Shown one piece after another: positions 22,449 to 30,093 of a stretch of 44,321 nt of DNA (position 1 is the stretch's first letter; every line of letters begins with the position of its first letter). The notes under the pieces are model-generated. The model was not told the origin of the DNA. It saw nothing but the letters and a program-made list of their open reading frames with translations, and made no database searches. A program made the translations under genes and the position numbers. This stretch comes from Metabacillus mangrovi. GTDB lineage: Bacteria; Bacillota; Bacilli; Bacillales; Bacillaceae. The DNA is taken from contig NZ_WMIB01000028.1 of NCBI RefSeq assembly GCF_009711125.1, positions 1-44,321 on the forward strand, read 5' to 3'.

Positions 22449-23303
22449 ATGGAAGAACAAACAGTGATTCATGCTGAACAATTAACCAAACAGTTCAAAA
22501 ATGAACCCGCCTTAAAAAAAATAAGTTTTTCAGTCCGTTCAGGTGAAATATTTGGATTTTTAGGTCCCTCTGGATCAGGGAAAACAACTACGATTAAAAT
22601 CCTAACCGGGCAAATGGCACAAACGTCAGGAAAGGCAGCGGTATTAGGAAAGCCAATCGAACAAATCAATGAAAGCATTTATGAGCAAGTCGGCATTGTG
22701 ACAGATAACAGCGGATTATATGAAAGAATGACCGTATACAGCAACTTGAAGCTTTTTGCAAAGATCCTGGGAATTGATAAAGAACGGATTGATGATCTTT
22801 TGAAAAGAGTAGGCCTGTTCGAGCACAAGAATAAAATTGCCGGTAAGCTCTCAAAGGGAATGGCGCAGCGGCTCGTTTTAGCCAGAGCTATCCTGCATCA
22901 TCCCAAGGTGCTCTTTTTAGACGAGCCAACGAGCGGCTTAGATCCCAGCACAGCTGCAGCTGTTCACGAATTGCTGCTGGAACTTAAAGAAACGGGGACG
23001 GCTATTTTCCTTACGACCCATAATATGGACGAGGCGGCTAAACTATGTAATCATGTTGCTCTTCTTCATGAGGGGGTAATTGTAGAGCATGGGGCTCCTC
23101 AAGCGCTGTGCCTAAAGTACAACCGAAACAAACAGTATCAGATCCGATTGGAGGATGAGCGGGAATTTATACTGCCTCACTCTGAGGAAACAGGGGAAAA
23201 GATCCGGCAGTGGATCGCCAATGGTGAGCTTGTTACGATTCATTCCAATGAACCGACATTAGAAAAAGTGTTCCTGGAACTGACGGGGAGGGAATTGCGT
23301 TGA
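22449..23303 (+). CDS. ABC transporter ATP-binding protein (ABC-2 exporter)
   Basis: The 284-residue protein has an intact Walker A (GPSGSGKTTT, about residues 38-47), signature LSKGMAQRL, Walker B VLFLDEPTSGLD and switch TTHNMDEA. The signature reads LSKGM instead of LSGGQ, as in several DrrA/CcmA-type exporters. It couples ATP hydrolysis to the permease encoded next. GGGGAGAGGAG precedes the ATG. Stop and next start overlap. It is preceded by a 170-bp region holding the regulator's terminator and presumably a LytTR-controlled promoter. Confidence 0.93.
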   Translation: MEEQTVIHAEQLTKQFKNEPALKKISFSVRSGEIFGFLGPSGSGKTTTIKILTGQMAQTSGKAAVLGKPIEQINESIYEQVGIVTDNSGLYERMTVYSNLKLFAKILGIDKERIDDLLKRVGLFEHKNKIAGKLSKGMAQRLVLARAILHHPKVLFLDEPTSGLDPSTAAAVHELLLELKETGTAIFLTTHNMDEAAKLCNHVALLHEGVIVEHGAPQALCLKYNRNKQYQIRLEDEREFILPHSEETGEKIRQWIANGELVTIHSNEPTLEKVFLELTGRELR

Positions 23304-24046
23304 GGATTTCAGCAAGAAAAGTCAGAGCCATCACGGCTATGAAATTTCAGACGCTGCTGAATAATACGGGCGTCATGTTAGGGCCGATTCTCGCTTTGGG
23401 ATTTGTGATCGGCATAAAGAATATTATGCCGGATGTAGATGTAGATAATAGTGGAGTATCCTTCTCAACGGATGCATTCGCCTTGAGCTTCGGGATTATT
23501 TTCAACATCGCGATAGCAGGAATCTCTATGAGCAGTGCGCCATTAGCAGAAGAAAAGGAAAAGAACACATTGAGGGTACTCATGACGTCCTCTGTAAACA
23601 GCCTGGAGTACTTGATAGGAACCCTGCTCCCCCCTTTGCTGCTGTTGATCCTGGTCAACCTGCTGATGATTCCTGTGAGCGGGTCTTCATTTGGGGAAAT
23701 CCCATTTGGAACCTTCTTCATCATGACAACTGCAGCGAGCCTGATCAGCCTGATCATCGGGTATATAATTGGAATTCTCTCGAAAAATCAGGCACAGGCT
23801 TCCTTATTAGGCACGCCAATCACTTTGCTGCTGACTTCCGTACCGGCAGTGAAGCTTCTCCAGGAGGATCTGTCCGCCATATTGGATTATACGTACACAG
23901 GGGTGCTGACAAACTATGTGAACGGTATCGTCTCCGAAAACGGGTATATATGGAATGTCACCGACATCGGAGTACTCATAGGCTGGCTGGTTGCTTCTTT
24001 AGCAGTTTTTGCATACGCCTATAAGAAAAACGGACTGGATCGATAA
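23300..24046 (+). CDS. ABC-2 type permease
   Basis: The 248-residue protein has about six membrane spans, with a large loop near residues 35-60, typical of ABC-2 (DrrB-like) permeases. The APLAEEKEKNTLRVLMTSSV stretch is the family's conserved E-K-E-x-x-T-L-R/E-x-L-M motif. The start is TTG at 23300, overlapping the ATPase stop codon, with GGGGAGGG upstream. Part of this gene exists as a decayed copy at 18252. The exported substrate is unknown; a peptide or antibiotic is typical when a LytTR regulator is next door. Confidence 0.9.
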   Translation: MRISARKVRAITAMKFQTLLNNTGVMLGPILALGFVIGIKNIMPDVDVDNSGVSFSTDAFALSFGIIFNIAIAGISMSSAPLAEEKEKNTLRVLMTSSVNSLEYLIGTLLPPLLLLILVNLLMIPVSGSSFGEIPFGTFFIMTTAASLISLIIGYIIGILSKNQAQASLLGTPITLLLTSVPAVKLLQEDLSAILDYTYTGVLTNYVNGIVSENGYIWNVTDIGVLIGWLVASLAVFAYAYKKNGLDR

Positions 24047-24073
24047 GCAGTGTTTATTCTCCAATTAAAACCA

Positions 24074-24264
24074 TTGGCTTTGTTAAAGCATGGTGTTGAT
24101 CTTTTAACACCTGTTGATTGGAGTGGAAGGTGCGAGACTGGGAGCTTGAGAGCAGCGGGACAGGTGAGACCCCGCAGGCGCAAAGCGGCGAGGAGGCTCA
24201 CCGCCCGCTCCGCGGAAAGCGAGCGCCTGCAACGGAAATCAACAGCCAAGTTTAACAGAGCTAA
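24074..24264. repeat. Bacillaceae intergenic palindromic repeat (MITE-like), about 190 bp
   Basis: Terminal inverted arms at 24074-24100 (TTGGCTTTGTTAAAGC, then TGTTGAT) and 24238-24264 match at about 21 of 27 positions. The interior is GC-rich and structured: GTTGATTGGAGTGGAAGG, GTGAGACCCCGCAGGCG, GAGGAGGCTCACCGCCCGC, CGCGGAAAGCGAGCGCCTG. I recognise this interior as a dispersed repeat seen in many Bacillaceae genomes. It has no coding capacity and sits between the permease gene and the DUF6440 gene. Confidence 0.8.
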
Positions 24265-24287
24265 ATCATTAAAGGAGTGGATGATTC

Positions 24288-24488
24288 ATGTTTGGTAAAA
24301 AAACCGAAAAGCGTTTTGATGAAAAGCTGGTGCAAAATTCTCAGCACGGCCTGATTTATATTCTCGTTGACCGTCAAACAGGAGTAAACTATTTGCATAC
24401 GTGGAACGCACAGGGCAGCGGACTTACCCCCTTGCTGGATGAGAAAGGTGCACCGATAGTGGAATGGATAGAGGATGCTGATAAATAA
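24288..24488 (+). CDS. DUF6440-family small protein
   Basis: The 66-residue protein has the core KRFDEKLVQNSQHGLIYILV, then DRQTGVNYLHTWNAQGSGLTPLLD and the usual GTP/APIV end. This is the pattern of a small family in Firmicutes of unknown function. It has no signal peptide or membrane span. AAAGGAGTGG lies 11 bp before the ATG, right at the edge of the palindromic repeat. A terminator follows. Confidence 0.75.
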   Translation: MFGKKTEKRFDEKLVQNSQHGLIYILVDRQTGVNYLHTWNAQGSGLTPLLDEKGAPIVEWIEDADK

Positions 24489-24498
24489 AATGGCAGGG

Positions 24499-24526
24499 AC
24501 GGATCTTTAGGATCCGTTCTTTTTTA
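24499..24526 (+). terminator. Terminator of the DUF6440 gene
   Basis: ACGGATC/GGATCCGT with a TTTA loop and TCTTTTTT tail. Confidence 0.88.
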
Positions 24527-24607
24527 GTTTTCATATAGGTAGACTGGCATCATACTTTCCTAATTTATCCTCCGGCTAATTCACTCCTTTATCAGAATAA
24601 AGTCTAT

Positions 24608-25306
24608 CTAGTGAAGTGCATCTATTCTTTCAAAACCAAGCTGATTGATCTCAGCCGAATAGGCGTCTGCAACGATTTGGGCCCCTGCACTGTTTAAATG
24701 AATTCCATCCAATGTAAAATGGAGGCCGCGCTTTTCTGATAAGCGGTCAATGCTTGCAGGCTTCTTATAAAAAAGCACATCCATCATGACCCTCATGACC
24801 TTCGTGCTGATGTAATCAGAGCAGCTGACATCGGATAAGTGCTCTTCGAAGACGGATTGAAGGTTTAGAAAATGGACATTTGGGTGCAAGCGGATGACCG
24901 ATTGGATCAGGGCATTTAATTCTCTTAATTCACGATTAGAAGCATTAGTCAATTCTTCACCGATGAGCGCGGGTGTTACGGCTACTGTCTTTTTTGAAGA
25001 TGCTAAAACGAGCTCCAGTGATTTTCGGTAAAATTCTCTGAACTCATCTTGATTCTCTGCCACAGGCTGTGCCTGAACGCCCAATAGTTTGGAATAAACA
25101 TCATTTACTCCAATCCACAGAAAGGCAAGATCGAAATCAGAATCCAATTCAGTCTTTGAAAGCCGGGTGTATAAACTTTTGACGGACTCTCCAGGTTTCC
25201 CGAGGTTGTGAAATGTATGATGCGGAAATTTTTCTAACAGGATTTTTGCAAAAGAAATGCCGGGACGCCCCTCTGTTAAACTGTCTCCAATTAATCCGAT
25301 TTTCAT
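24608..25306 (-). CDS. SGNH/GDSL-family hydrolase
   Basis: The 232-residue cytosolic protein has block I GLIGDSLTEG (nucleophile Ser), block III WIGVNDVYSK (Gly-x-Asn-Asp) and block V DGIHLNSAGA (Asp-x-x-His), the full SGNH set. Substrates of such esterases range from lipids to acetylated sugars and cannot be read from sequence. It starts 3 bp after the stop of the TetR gene with AAAGGGGAC inside the TetR 3' end, so both are one operon. Confidence 0.88.
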   Translation of the reverse strand: MKIGLIGDSLTEGRPGISFAKILLEKFPHHTFHNLGKPGESVKSLYTRLSKTELDSDFDLAFLWIGVNDVYSKLLGVQAQPVAENQDEFREFYRKSLELVLASSKKTVAVTPALIGEELTNASNRELRELNALIQSVIRLHPNVHFLNLQSVFEEHLSDVSCSDYISTKVMRVMMDVLFYKKPASIDRLSEKRGLHFTLDGIHLNSAGAQIVADAYSAEINQLGFERIDALH

Positions 25307-25309
25307 TTT

Positions 25310-25960
25310 TTATGTCCCCTTTGCTTTAATGGAATTTAAAAAGATGGTTATTGCCTGGTTAAAAAGAGGCTCAAGTGCAATCAGTTCCTGTGTGTTCGTC
25401 AGCTGGCACAGTCCGCCAAGCCATGTACCTAAAAGAACAGTCCGTTGATCATTGTTTCCGGCTGAGAATTCTCCCTTCTCTTCTCCTTCTTCAAGGATTG
25501 CACGGTATGCACCCATCGGAATAACCGCCAGCTCATACAATTGCTTCACGGATTCAGGACTTGAATCTTGGTTCGAAGCAAGCTCCTGACCTGCCTTTAG
25601 TAAAGGAGTTTGATAATTATAAAGGACGTGCAAGGCCATACCGTACATTTTCTCTGATGCTGTCCCATACTCCGCTTCCTTTACACTCCACTTGTCATAC
25701 CAATCCTTCATCGTTTTTTGAGCCAGCAGTACAAAAAGCTTTTCTTTATTCTGAAAGTGATAATAGATGTGTCCTTTGCTGTAGCCTGATGCTTTTGAAA
25801 TGTCTTGTACGGACGTTTGCGTATACCCCTTTTGAGAAAACAGGGTAAAGGATTGTTTCAGTATTTCACGTTTGGCAAGTTCACTGTTGTACCTTCTTTT
25901 ATCCAATAGCTCTATGAACTCCTTTCTTAAATTGAACGGCTGTTCTATTTTATTATACAT
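25310..25960 (-). CDS. TetR/AcrR-family transcriptional regulator
   Basis: The N-terminal helix-turn-helix reads REILKQSFTLFSQKGYTQTS, VQDISKASGYSKGHIYYHFQ, NKEKLF, which is canonical. The C-terminal ligand/dimerisation domain is divergent. From the ATG at 25960 the protein has 216 residues but no ribosome site is visible. A TTG at 25906 preceded by AAAGGAG would give 198 residues, the usual TetR length, and may be the true start. It is co-transcribed with the SGNH hydrolase, which it may regulate together with itself. Confidence 0.88.
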   Translation of the reverse strand: MYNKIEQPFNLRKEFIELLDKRRYNSELAKREILKQSFTLFSQKGYTQTSVQDISKASGYSKGHIYYHFQNKEKLFVLLAQKTMKDWYDKWSVKEAEYGTASEKMYGMALHVLYNYQTPLLKAGQELASNQDSSPESVKQLYELAVIPMGAYRAILEEGEEKGEFSAGNNDQRTVLLGTWLGGLCQLTNTQELIALEPLFNQAITIFLNSIKAKGT

Positions 25961-26144
25961 TTTTTAACATGGAAAAAATATCTTTTTATAGAAAGATGAA
26001 AAAAAAGGTTGGCTGCTTGAATAAAAGGAAGTGTACAGGCATATATAGTCATTGAATTTCCATATTTTTATCCAGGTATAAGCTTTGGAGGTTTGGATTT
26101 TCTTTGTTAAAGTGGAGAGAAGGATAAACGGCAGGGGAGATTTC

Positions 26145-26570
26145 ATGAATACAATGAAAATGATAAAAACGATCCTGTTGGTTTCAATCGGATCGATTGC
26201 ACTCGTTATCGGGATTGCAGGAACGTTCCTGCCGGTTCTGCCGGGCGGTCCGTTTTACCTGATTGCGGTCTTTTGCTTTGCGAGAAGCTCAAAGAGGGCA
26301 GACCGCTGGTTCAAGAACACCTGGGTCTATAAAAAATATGTCCTGGCATTCCTGCAGAAAAAAGGAATGAAGCGGGCCGAGAAAATCAGGATTAATCTGA
26401 TAGCCGATGCGTGTATCCTGGCTTCCATCCTGTATGTGGACATCCTTTTTGTGCGGATTGTTCTCATCATCCTGGCTCTCTATAAACACTATTACTTTAT
26501 ATATAAGATTAAGACGATTCACCCGCACACTGCAGAAGAAAGTGTAGATTCCAAGAGCACAGGTACTTAA
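26145..26570 (+). CDS. DUF454 (YbaN-family) inner-membrane protein
   Basis: The 141-residue protein shows SIALVIGIAGTFLPVLPGGPFYLIAVFCFARSS (the diagnostic G-x-F-L-P-x-L-P-x-x-P-F). A basic amphipathic stretch (WFKNTWVYKKYV) and two further spans follow. Function is unknown. The start at 26145 is preceded by GGGGAG; 20 in-frame codons upstream have no ribosome site. It stands alone, with a terminator after it. Confidence 0.88.
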   Translation: MNTMKMIKTILLVSIGSIALVIGIAGTFLPVLPGGPFYLIAVFCFARSSKRADRWFKNTWVYKKYVLAFLQKKGMKRAEKIRINLIADACILASILYVDILFVRIVLIILALYKHYYFIYKIKTIHPHTAEESVDSKSTGT

Positions 26571-26591
26571 TGTCGGCCTGCATCATTACAA

Positions 26592-26633
26592 GCAAACCTC
26601 TTTTTCCATCCGTGGATCAAGAGGTTTTTCCAA
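26592..26633 (+). terminator. Terminator after the DUF454 gene
   Basis: AAACCTCTT/AAGAGGTTT arms with a T-rich loop and trailing TTCC. Confidence 0.75.
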
Positions 26634-26646
26634 TTTTTACAGGCGG

Positions 26647-26700
26647 TTGCTAAACTAGGGAATTCCCTTTATTATTTAGTTAAGTTCACTAAACAATAAA
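26647..26700 (+). promoter_or_regulatory. Promoter with overlapping 13-bp inverted-repeat operator before the GNAT gene
   Basis: TTGCTA (26647-26652), a 17-bp spacer and TATTAT (26670-26675) form a sigma-A promoter. TTTATTATTTAGT (26668-26680) and ACTAAACAATAAA (26688-26700) are 13-bp arms matching at 12 positions around a 7-bp spacer. The operator covers the -10 box and the transcription start, so binding would repress. Confidence 0.7.
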
Positions 26701-26716
26701 AAGGATGGTGCTAAGC

Positions 26717-27316
26717 TTGAGACTTATCATAAAAAAAGGGATTCCATCCCACCTCGTCTCAGATGCTGCAAAAATCTTTACGGAAGCTTTTGAGCGGAAG
26801 TTTGTCAGGATTATTGGAAATAAACAGAGAGCACATCAGTTATTTTTAAAAGGATTTAATCCTCAGAATGCACTATGCGCAATAACGGAAGAGGGAGAGC
26901 TTGTGGGGGTTGCCGGTTATCATATGAATGGGAAATCTCTCGCTGACCTGACCCTTAAGGATTTTATCGACGAATTCGGTCCATTTAAAGGAAGGCTTAA
27001 AGCATTTGCAGCTCATGTGCTTTTCAGCAGAAAGCCGTCTCATCCTGAAGAATTGTTAATGGATTCAATCTCGGTTTCTGCATCGTCCAGAGGAATGGGA
27101 GCAGGCACGAAGCTTTTTGCGGCACTTATCGAGCTCGCTGAAGAAGGAAACTATACTTCAATCAAACTCGATGTAATCGATGAGAATCCGCAGGCAAAAA
27201 AACTGTACAGCCGGCTTGGATTCAAAGTGGTGAAGCATCAGAAGGTTCCGGGATTCATTAATCGGCTCATTGGTGTCAGCGGAGTATCAACGATGGTGAA
27301 ATCCATAAAACCCTGA
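26717..27316 (+). CDS. GNAT-family N-acetyltransferase
   Basis: The protein of about 199 residues has the acetyl-CoA loop in SVSASSRGMGAGTKLFAALI (R-G-M-G-A-G) and the final GNAT helix-strand IKLDVIDENPQAKKLYSRLG. The start is placed at the TTG at 26717, which has AAGGATGG at proper spacing. The ATG at 26705 lies inside that ribosome site and is less likely. The substrate is unknown. It is probably repressed through the palindrome that covers its promoter. Confidence 0.85.
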   Translation: MRLIIKKGIPSHLVSDAAKIFTEAFERKFVRIIGNKQRAHQLFLKGFNPQNALCAITEEGELVGVAGYHMNGKSLADLTLKDFIDEFGPFKGRLKAFAAHVLFSRKPSHPEELLMDSISVSASSRGMGAGTKLFAALIELAEEGNYTSIKLDVIDENPQAKKLYSRLGFKVVKHQKVPGFINRLIGVSGVSTMVKSIKP

Positions 27317-27398
27317 TCAGCCGAGTAAGCTCTCTGGAATAACCATTGACTCCACCATGTGAATCCATTAACATAAGAAAAACAATTCAATCAAGCAC

Positions 27399-27465
27399 CT
27401 CGTATAATCTTGGAGATAAGGTCCATAAGTTTCTACCAAACTGCCGTAAATAGTTTGACTACGAG
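27399..27465 (+). promoter_or_regulatory. Purine riboswitch aptamer, guanine-type
   Basis: P1 arms CTCGTA (27399-27404) and TACGAG (27460-27465) enclose the conserved TATAATCTTGG, AAGTTTCTACC and CCGTAAA..TTTGACTAC. The specificity position in GACTAC (C at 27459) is the cytosine that pairs with guanine; adenine switches have U there. Confidence 0.93.
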
Positions 27466-27486
27466 AAGAATAGAGCTATTTTTGCC

Positions 27487-27523
27487 AACTCTTCTCCTAA
27501 GTCCATGTGAGAGGAGTTTTTTT
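27487..27523 (+). terminator. Riboswitch expression-platform terminator
   Basis: AACTCTTCTC and GAGAGGAGTT form a 10-bp stem followed by a T run. The 3' strand of P1 (GAGAAGA, 27463-27469) can instead pair with TCTTCTC (27490-27496) as antiterminator. Ligand binding would therefore favour termination. The 3' arm GAGAGGAG also serves as the Shine-Dalgarno site of ade. Confidence 0.88.
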
Positions 27524-29257
27524 ATGCCGATGAATCAGCTAAAACAGAGAATCGATGCCGCAGCAGGGAATGAAAAGGCAGATCTTCTCATTACAAATGC
27601 CTGGGTGGCAGATGTGTTTAATCATGAGATTGTAAAGATGGATCTCGCCATTAAGGACGGAGAGTTTATCAGCAGCACGAAGCGGGAAGCTAAGGAGATT
27701 CTTGATGCGGAAGGGATGTATCTGATTCCTTCCTTCATTGATTCGCATGTTCATATTGAATCTTCCATGGTGACGCCGGCTGAATTTGCGAAGGTTGTAT
27801 TGCCTCATGGAGTGACGACGGTCATCGCGGATCCGCATGAGATTGCCAATGTGGCAGGGGCAGAGGGGATCCGTTTTATGCTGGAGCAGTCTGAGAAGCT
27901 GCTGCTGGATGTGCGGATGATGCTGCCCTCATGTGTTCCGGCAGCCGCCTTTGAGGAGAGCGGGGCGGTACTTCGCGCGGAGGACCTGGAGCCGTTCGCG
28001 GATCATCCAAATGTCCTCGGGCTTGCTGAAGTGATGGATTACCCGGCCCTGCTTAAAGGAGACGGGGATATGCTTCGGAAAATTAGCATGGCTAATAGCC
28101 GGTTGATGCCGATTGACGGGCATCTTGCAGGGCTTTCACCGGAAATGATTGACGTGTACCGGTCTGCCGGAATCCGGACAGATCATGAAGTCACCACAGC
28201 AGAAGAAGCACTGAACCGCGTGCGCAGGGGGATGTACGTCCAAATCAGGCAGGGTTCTGTCGCGCAGAACCTTCCTGCTGTTGTTGAGGCCGTGTCCAGC
28301 CGGAACGCGAGGAGGTTTATTCTCTGTACGGATGATAAGCATCTCGATGAGCTGAAGGAGGAAGGCAGTATTGACCACCTTGTCCGGCTTTGCATCAAAA
28401 GCGGGATCGAGCCGCTGACCGCGATTCAGATGGCCTCCCTGAACGCGGCTGAATGCTACGGGCTGAAGAAGAAAGGGGCCATCGCACCCGGGTTTGAAGC
28501 GGATTTTATCCTGACAGATGATCTGGAAGCTTTGCCGATCCGCCGTGTATTCCGCAAAGGAGCGGAAGCAGCGACCGGCGGAAGAATGATCAGCAGGAGC
28601 ACCCTCGAGCCCATTCAAGCGGAGAAGAGTCTGAGTGACTCTGTGCATATCGGATCGTTTCCTGAAAACAGGCTTGTCCTGTCTGTTCCGGCTGACCAGG
28701 AAGTACCCGTTATCCAGCTGATCCCGAATGAGCTTGTTACGAAAAAACGAATGGAAAAAACGAACGCCTGTAACGGTGAGTTTGTGCCATGTACAAAACG
28801 GGATCATTTGAAGCTGGCAGCGGTTGAGAGACATCGAGCGTCAGGGAAGGCAGGCATAGGAATCGTCAAGGGCTTCAAATTCACAAGCGGGGCGATTGCC
28901 TGTACCATAGCCCATGACTCACACCATATTATGGCGGTGGGGACCCATGATGCAGCGATCCATGCTGCCATTATACGCCTTCAGGAATTAAAAGGAGGCA
29001 TGGCCGTAGCCGGCGAAACAGGAAGGATTCTTGCAGAGCTGCCTCTCTCCATCGGCGGGCTTATGTCAGACAGGCCGTATGAGGAAGTCATTGAAAACAT
29101 GGAAAAGGTGCATCATTCTTTAAAAGAAATCGGGTATCAGGAACCGTTTAATCCGTTCGTCATGCTTTCCTTCTTAGCGCTGCCTGTCATCCCGGAAATT
29201 AAACTGACGGTAAACGGTTTGTTTGACGTAAACGCATTTACTTATCTTTCTTTTTAA
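27524..29257 (+). CDS. ade: Adenine deaminase
   Basis: It deaminates adenine to hypoxanthine in purine salvage. The protein has 577 residues, the usual AdeC length. It shows the amidohydrolase metal motif DSHVHIESS (H-x-H), ADPHEIANV and CTDDKHLDEL, plus the C-terminal adenine deaminase domain (IACTIAHDSHHIMAVG, GGMAVA). The start at 27524 follows the GAGAGGAG in the terminator stem; 38 codons upstream overlap the riboswitch and are not coding. It is under transcriptional OFF control by the guanine-type riboswitch, so guanine abundance would shut down conversion of adenine to hypoxanthine. Confidence 0.95.
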   Translation: MPMNQLKQRIDAAAGNEKADLLITNAWVADVFNHEIVKMDLAIKDGEFISSTKREAKEILDAEGMYLIPSFIDSHVHIESSMVTPAEFAKVVLPHGVTTVIADPHEIANVAGAEGIRFMLEQSEKLLLDVRMMLPSCVPAAAFEESGAVLRAEDLEPFADHPNVLGLAEVMDYPALLKGDGDMLRKISMANSRLMPIDGHLAGLSPEMIDVYRSAGIRTDHEVTTAEEALNRVRRGMYVQIRQGSVAQNLPAVVEAVSSRNARRFILCTDDKHLDELKEEGSIDHLVRLCIKSGIEPLTAIQMASLNAAECYGLKKKGAIAPGFEADFILTDDLEALPIRRVFRKGAEAATGGRMISRSTLEPIQAEKSLSDSVHIGSFPENRLVLSVPADQEVPVIQLIPNELVTKKRMEKTNACNGEFVPCTKRDHLKLAAVERHRASGKAGIGIVKGFKFTSGAIACTIAHDSHHIMAVGTHDAAIHAAIIRLQELKGGMAVAGETGRILAELPLSIGGLMSDRPYEEVIENMEKVHHSLKEIGYQEPFNPFVMLSFLALPVIPEIKLTVNGLFDVNAFTYLSF

Positions 29258-29303
29258 AGGAACTTGTTATAATGGGTGAAAAGCAGATCAGGAGGTCTTG
29301 CCG

Positions 29304-29969
29304 ATGCACCAAGTATGCCTCAGAGTGGAAGAAGGCCATGGTTATGTACAGGGGGACCGCATTCCACTGCAGCGCAGCAAAATTCTAATTGGAAGAAAAT
29401 CCGGCGGCAGCAAGCTGGACGTTCACTTTTCCAATCCATACATATCAAGAAAACATGCCGTTATTTTATGTGAAGATGGAATGTATACAATCACCAATTT
29501 AAAAAGCAAGCATGGCCTTGATGTAAATGGCTATCCGCTGGATCCGTTCCAGCAGACTGTGCTCTGTGACCAGGATGTCATTTCGCTGGCAAAAGGAGCA
29601 GTGAAACTCACCTTTATTAATCAGGCTGAAACGGAACATGAAAAAACGAGGGATCTGGTCTTGGAGCAGGAGCTGTTCAAGATCTGCAGAGAGAAGCGCC
29701 GGGTCTATATTCAAGGGGAGCCGCTGCAGCTGAACGGAAAGGATATGGAACTGCTCCTCTTACTTGATGACAACTGTGACCGGGTTGTTCTGTACGAGGA
29801 GATAAAAAAGCAAATATGGCCGGAGAGATTCACTGGCTGCCACAGCATGCCGGACATGGTCGATCAGGAGGAACTGACTGCACTCGTTTATCGCCTTAGG
29901 AAAAAGCTTGGGTCAGCAGGCGAAAAAATAATCACCGTCCCCCGGACAGGCTATATGCTGGAAAAATAG
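29304..29969 (+). CDS. FHA-domain winged-helix regulator
   Basis: The 221-residue protein begins with an FHA phosphothreonine-binding domain (ILIGRKSGGSKLDVHF, NPYISRKHAVIL, NLKSKHGLDVNGYPL). A connecting helix leads to an OmpR/PhoB-type winged helix at about residues 130-221 (LNGKDMELLLLLDDNCDRVV, LTALVYRLRKKLG, ITVPRTGYML). The ATG at 29304 lies 8 bp after AGGAGG. FHA binding implies input from a Ser/Thr protein kinase, and the winged helix implies DNA binding. There is no receiver domain. The class D beta-lactamase gene lies 125 bp downstream in the same direction and is a plausible target. Confidence 0.85.
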   Translation: MHQVCLRVEEGHGYVQGDRIPLQRSKILIGRKSGGSKLDVHFSNPYISRKHAVILCEDGMYTITNLKSKHGLDVNGYPLDPFQQTVLCDQDVISLAKGAVKLTFINQAETEHEKTRDLVLEQELFKICREKRRVYIQGEPLQLNGKDMELLLLLDDNCDRVVLYEEIKKQIWPERFTGCHSMPDMVDQEELTALVYRLRKKLGSAGEKIITVPRTGYMLEK

Positions 29970-30093
29970 AAGGTACCGAACATTCAGTCATTTATCAGAT
30001 TTTTATCATTTTTTTCTGATGGTTCTCCCATGTTAGGAAAAAGGTTCCGCTGTTACAATGGGACTGTAAAAACAAATGGGGAGGAAGAGGCAA

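Noticed and set aside
24050-24298. 82-codon frame through the palindromic repeat
   Set aside because: The sequence is the dispersed structured repeat, and the real DUF6440 gene starts at 24288.
27399-27465. Adenine-type riboswitch, expected from the adenine deaminase downstream
   Set aside because: The specificity base in GACTAC is C, which defines guanine-type aptamers; adenine types have GATTAC.
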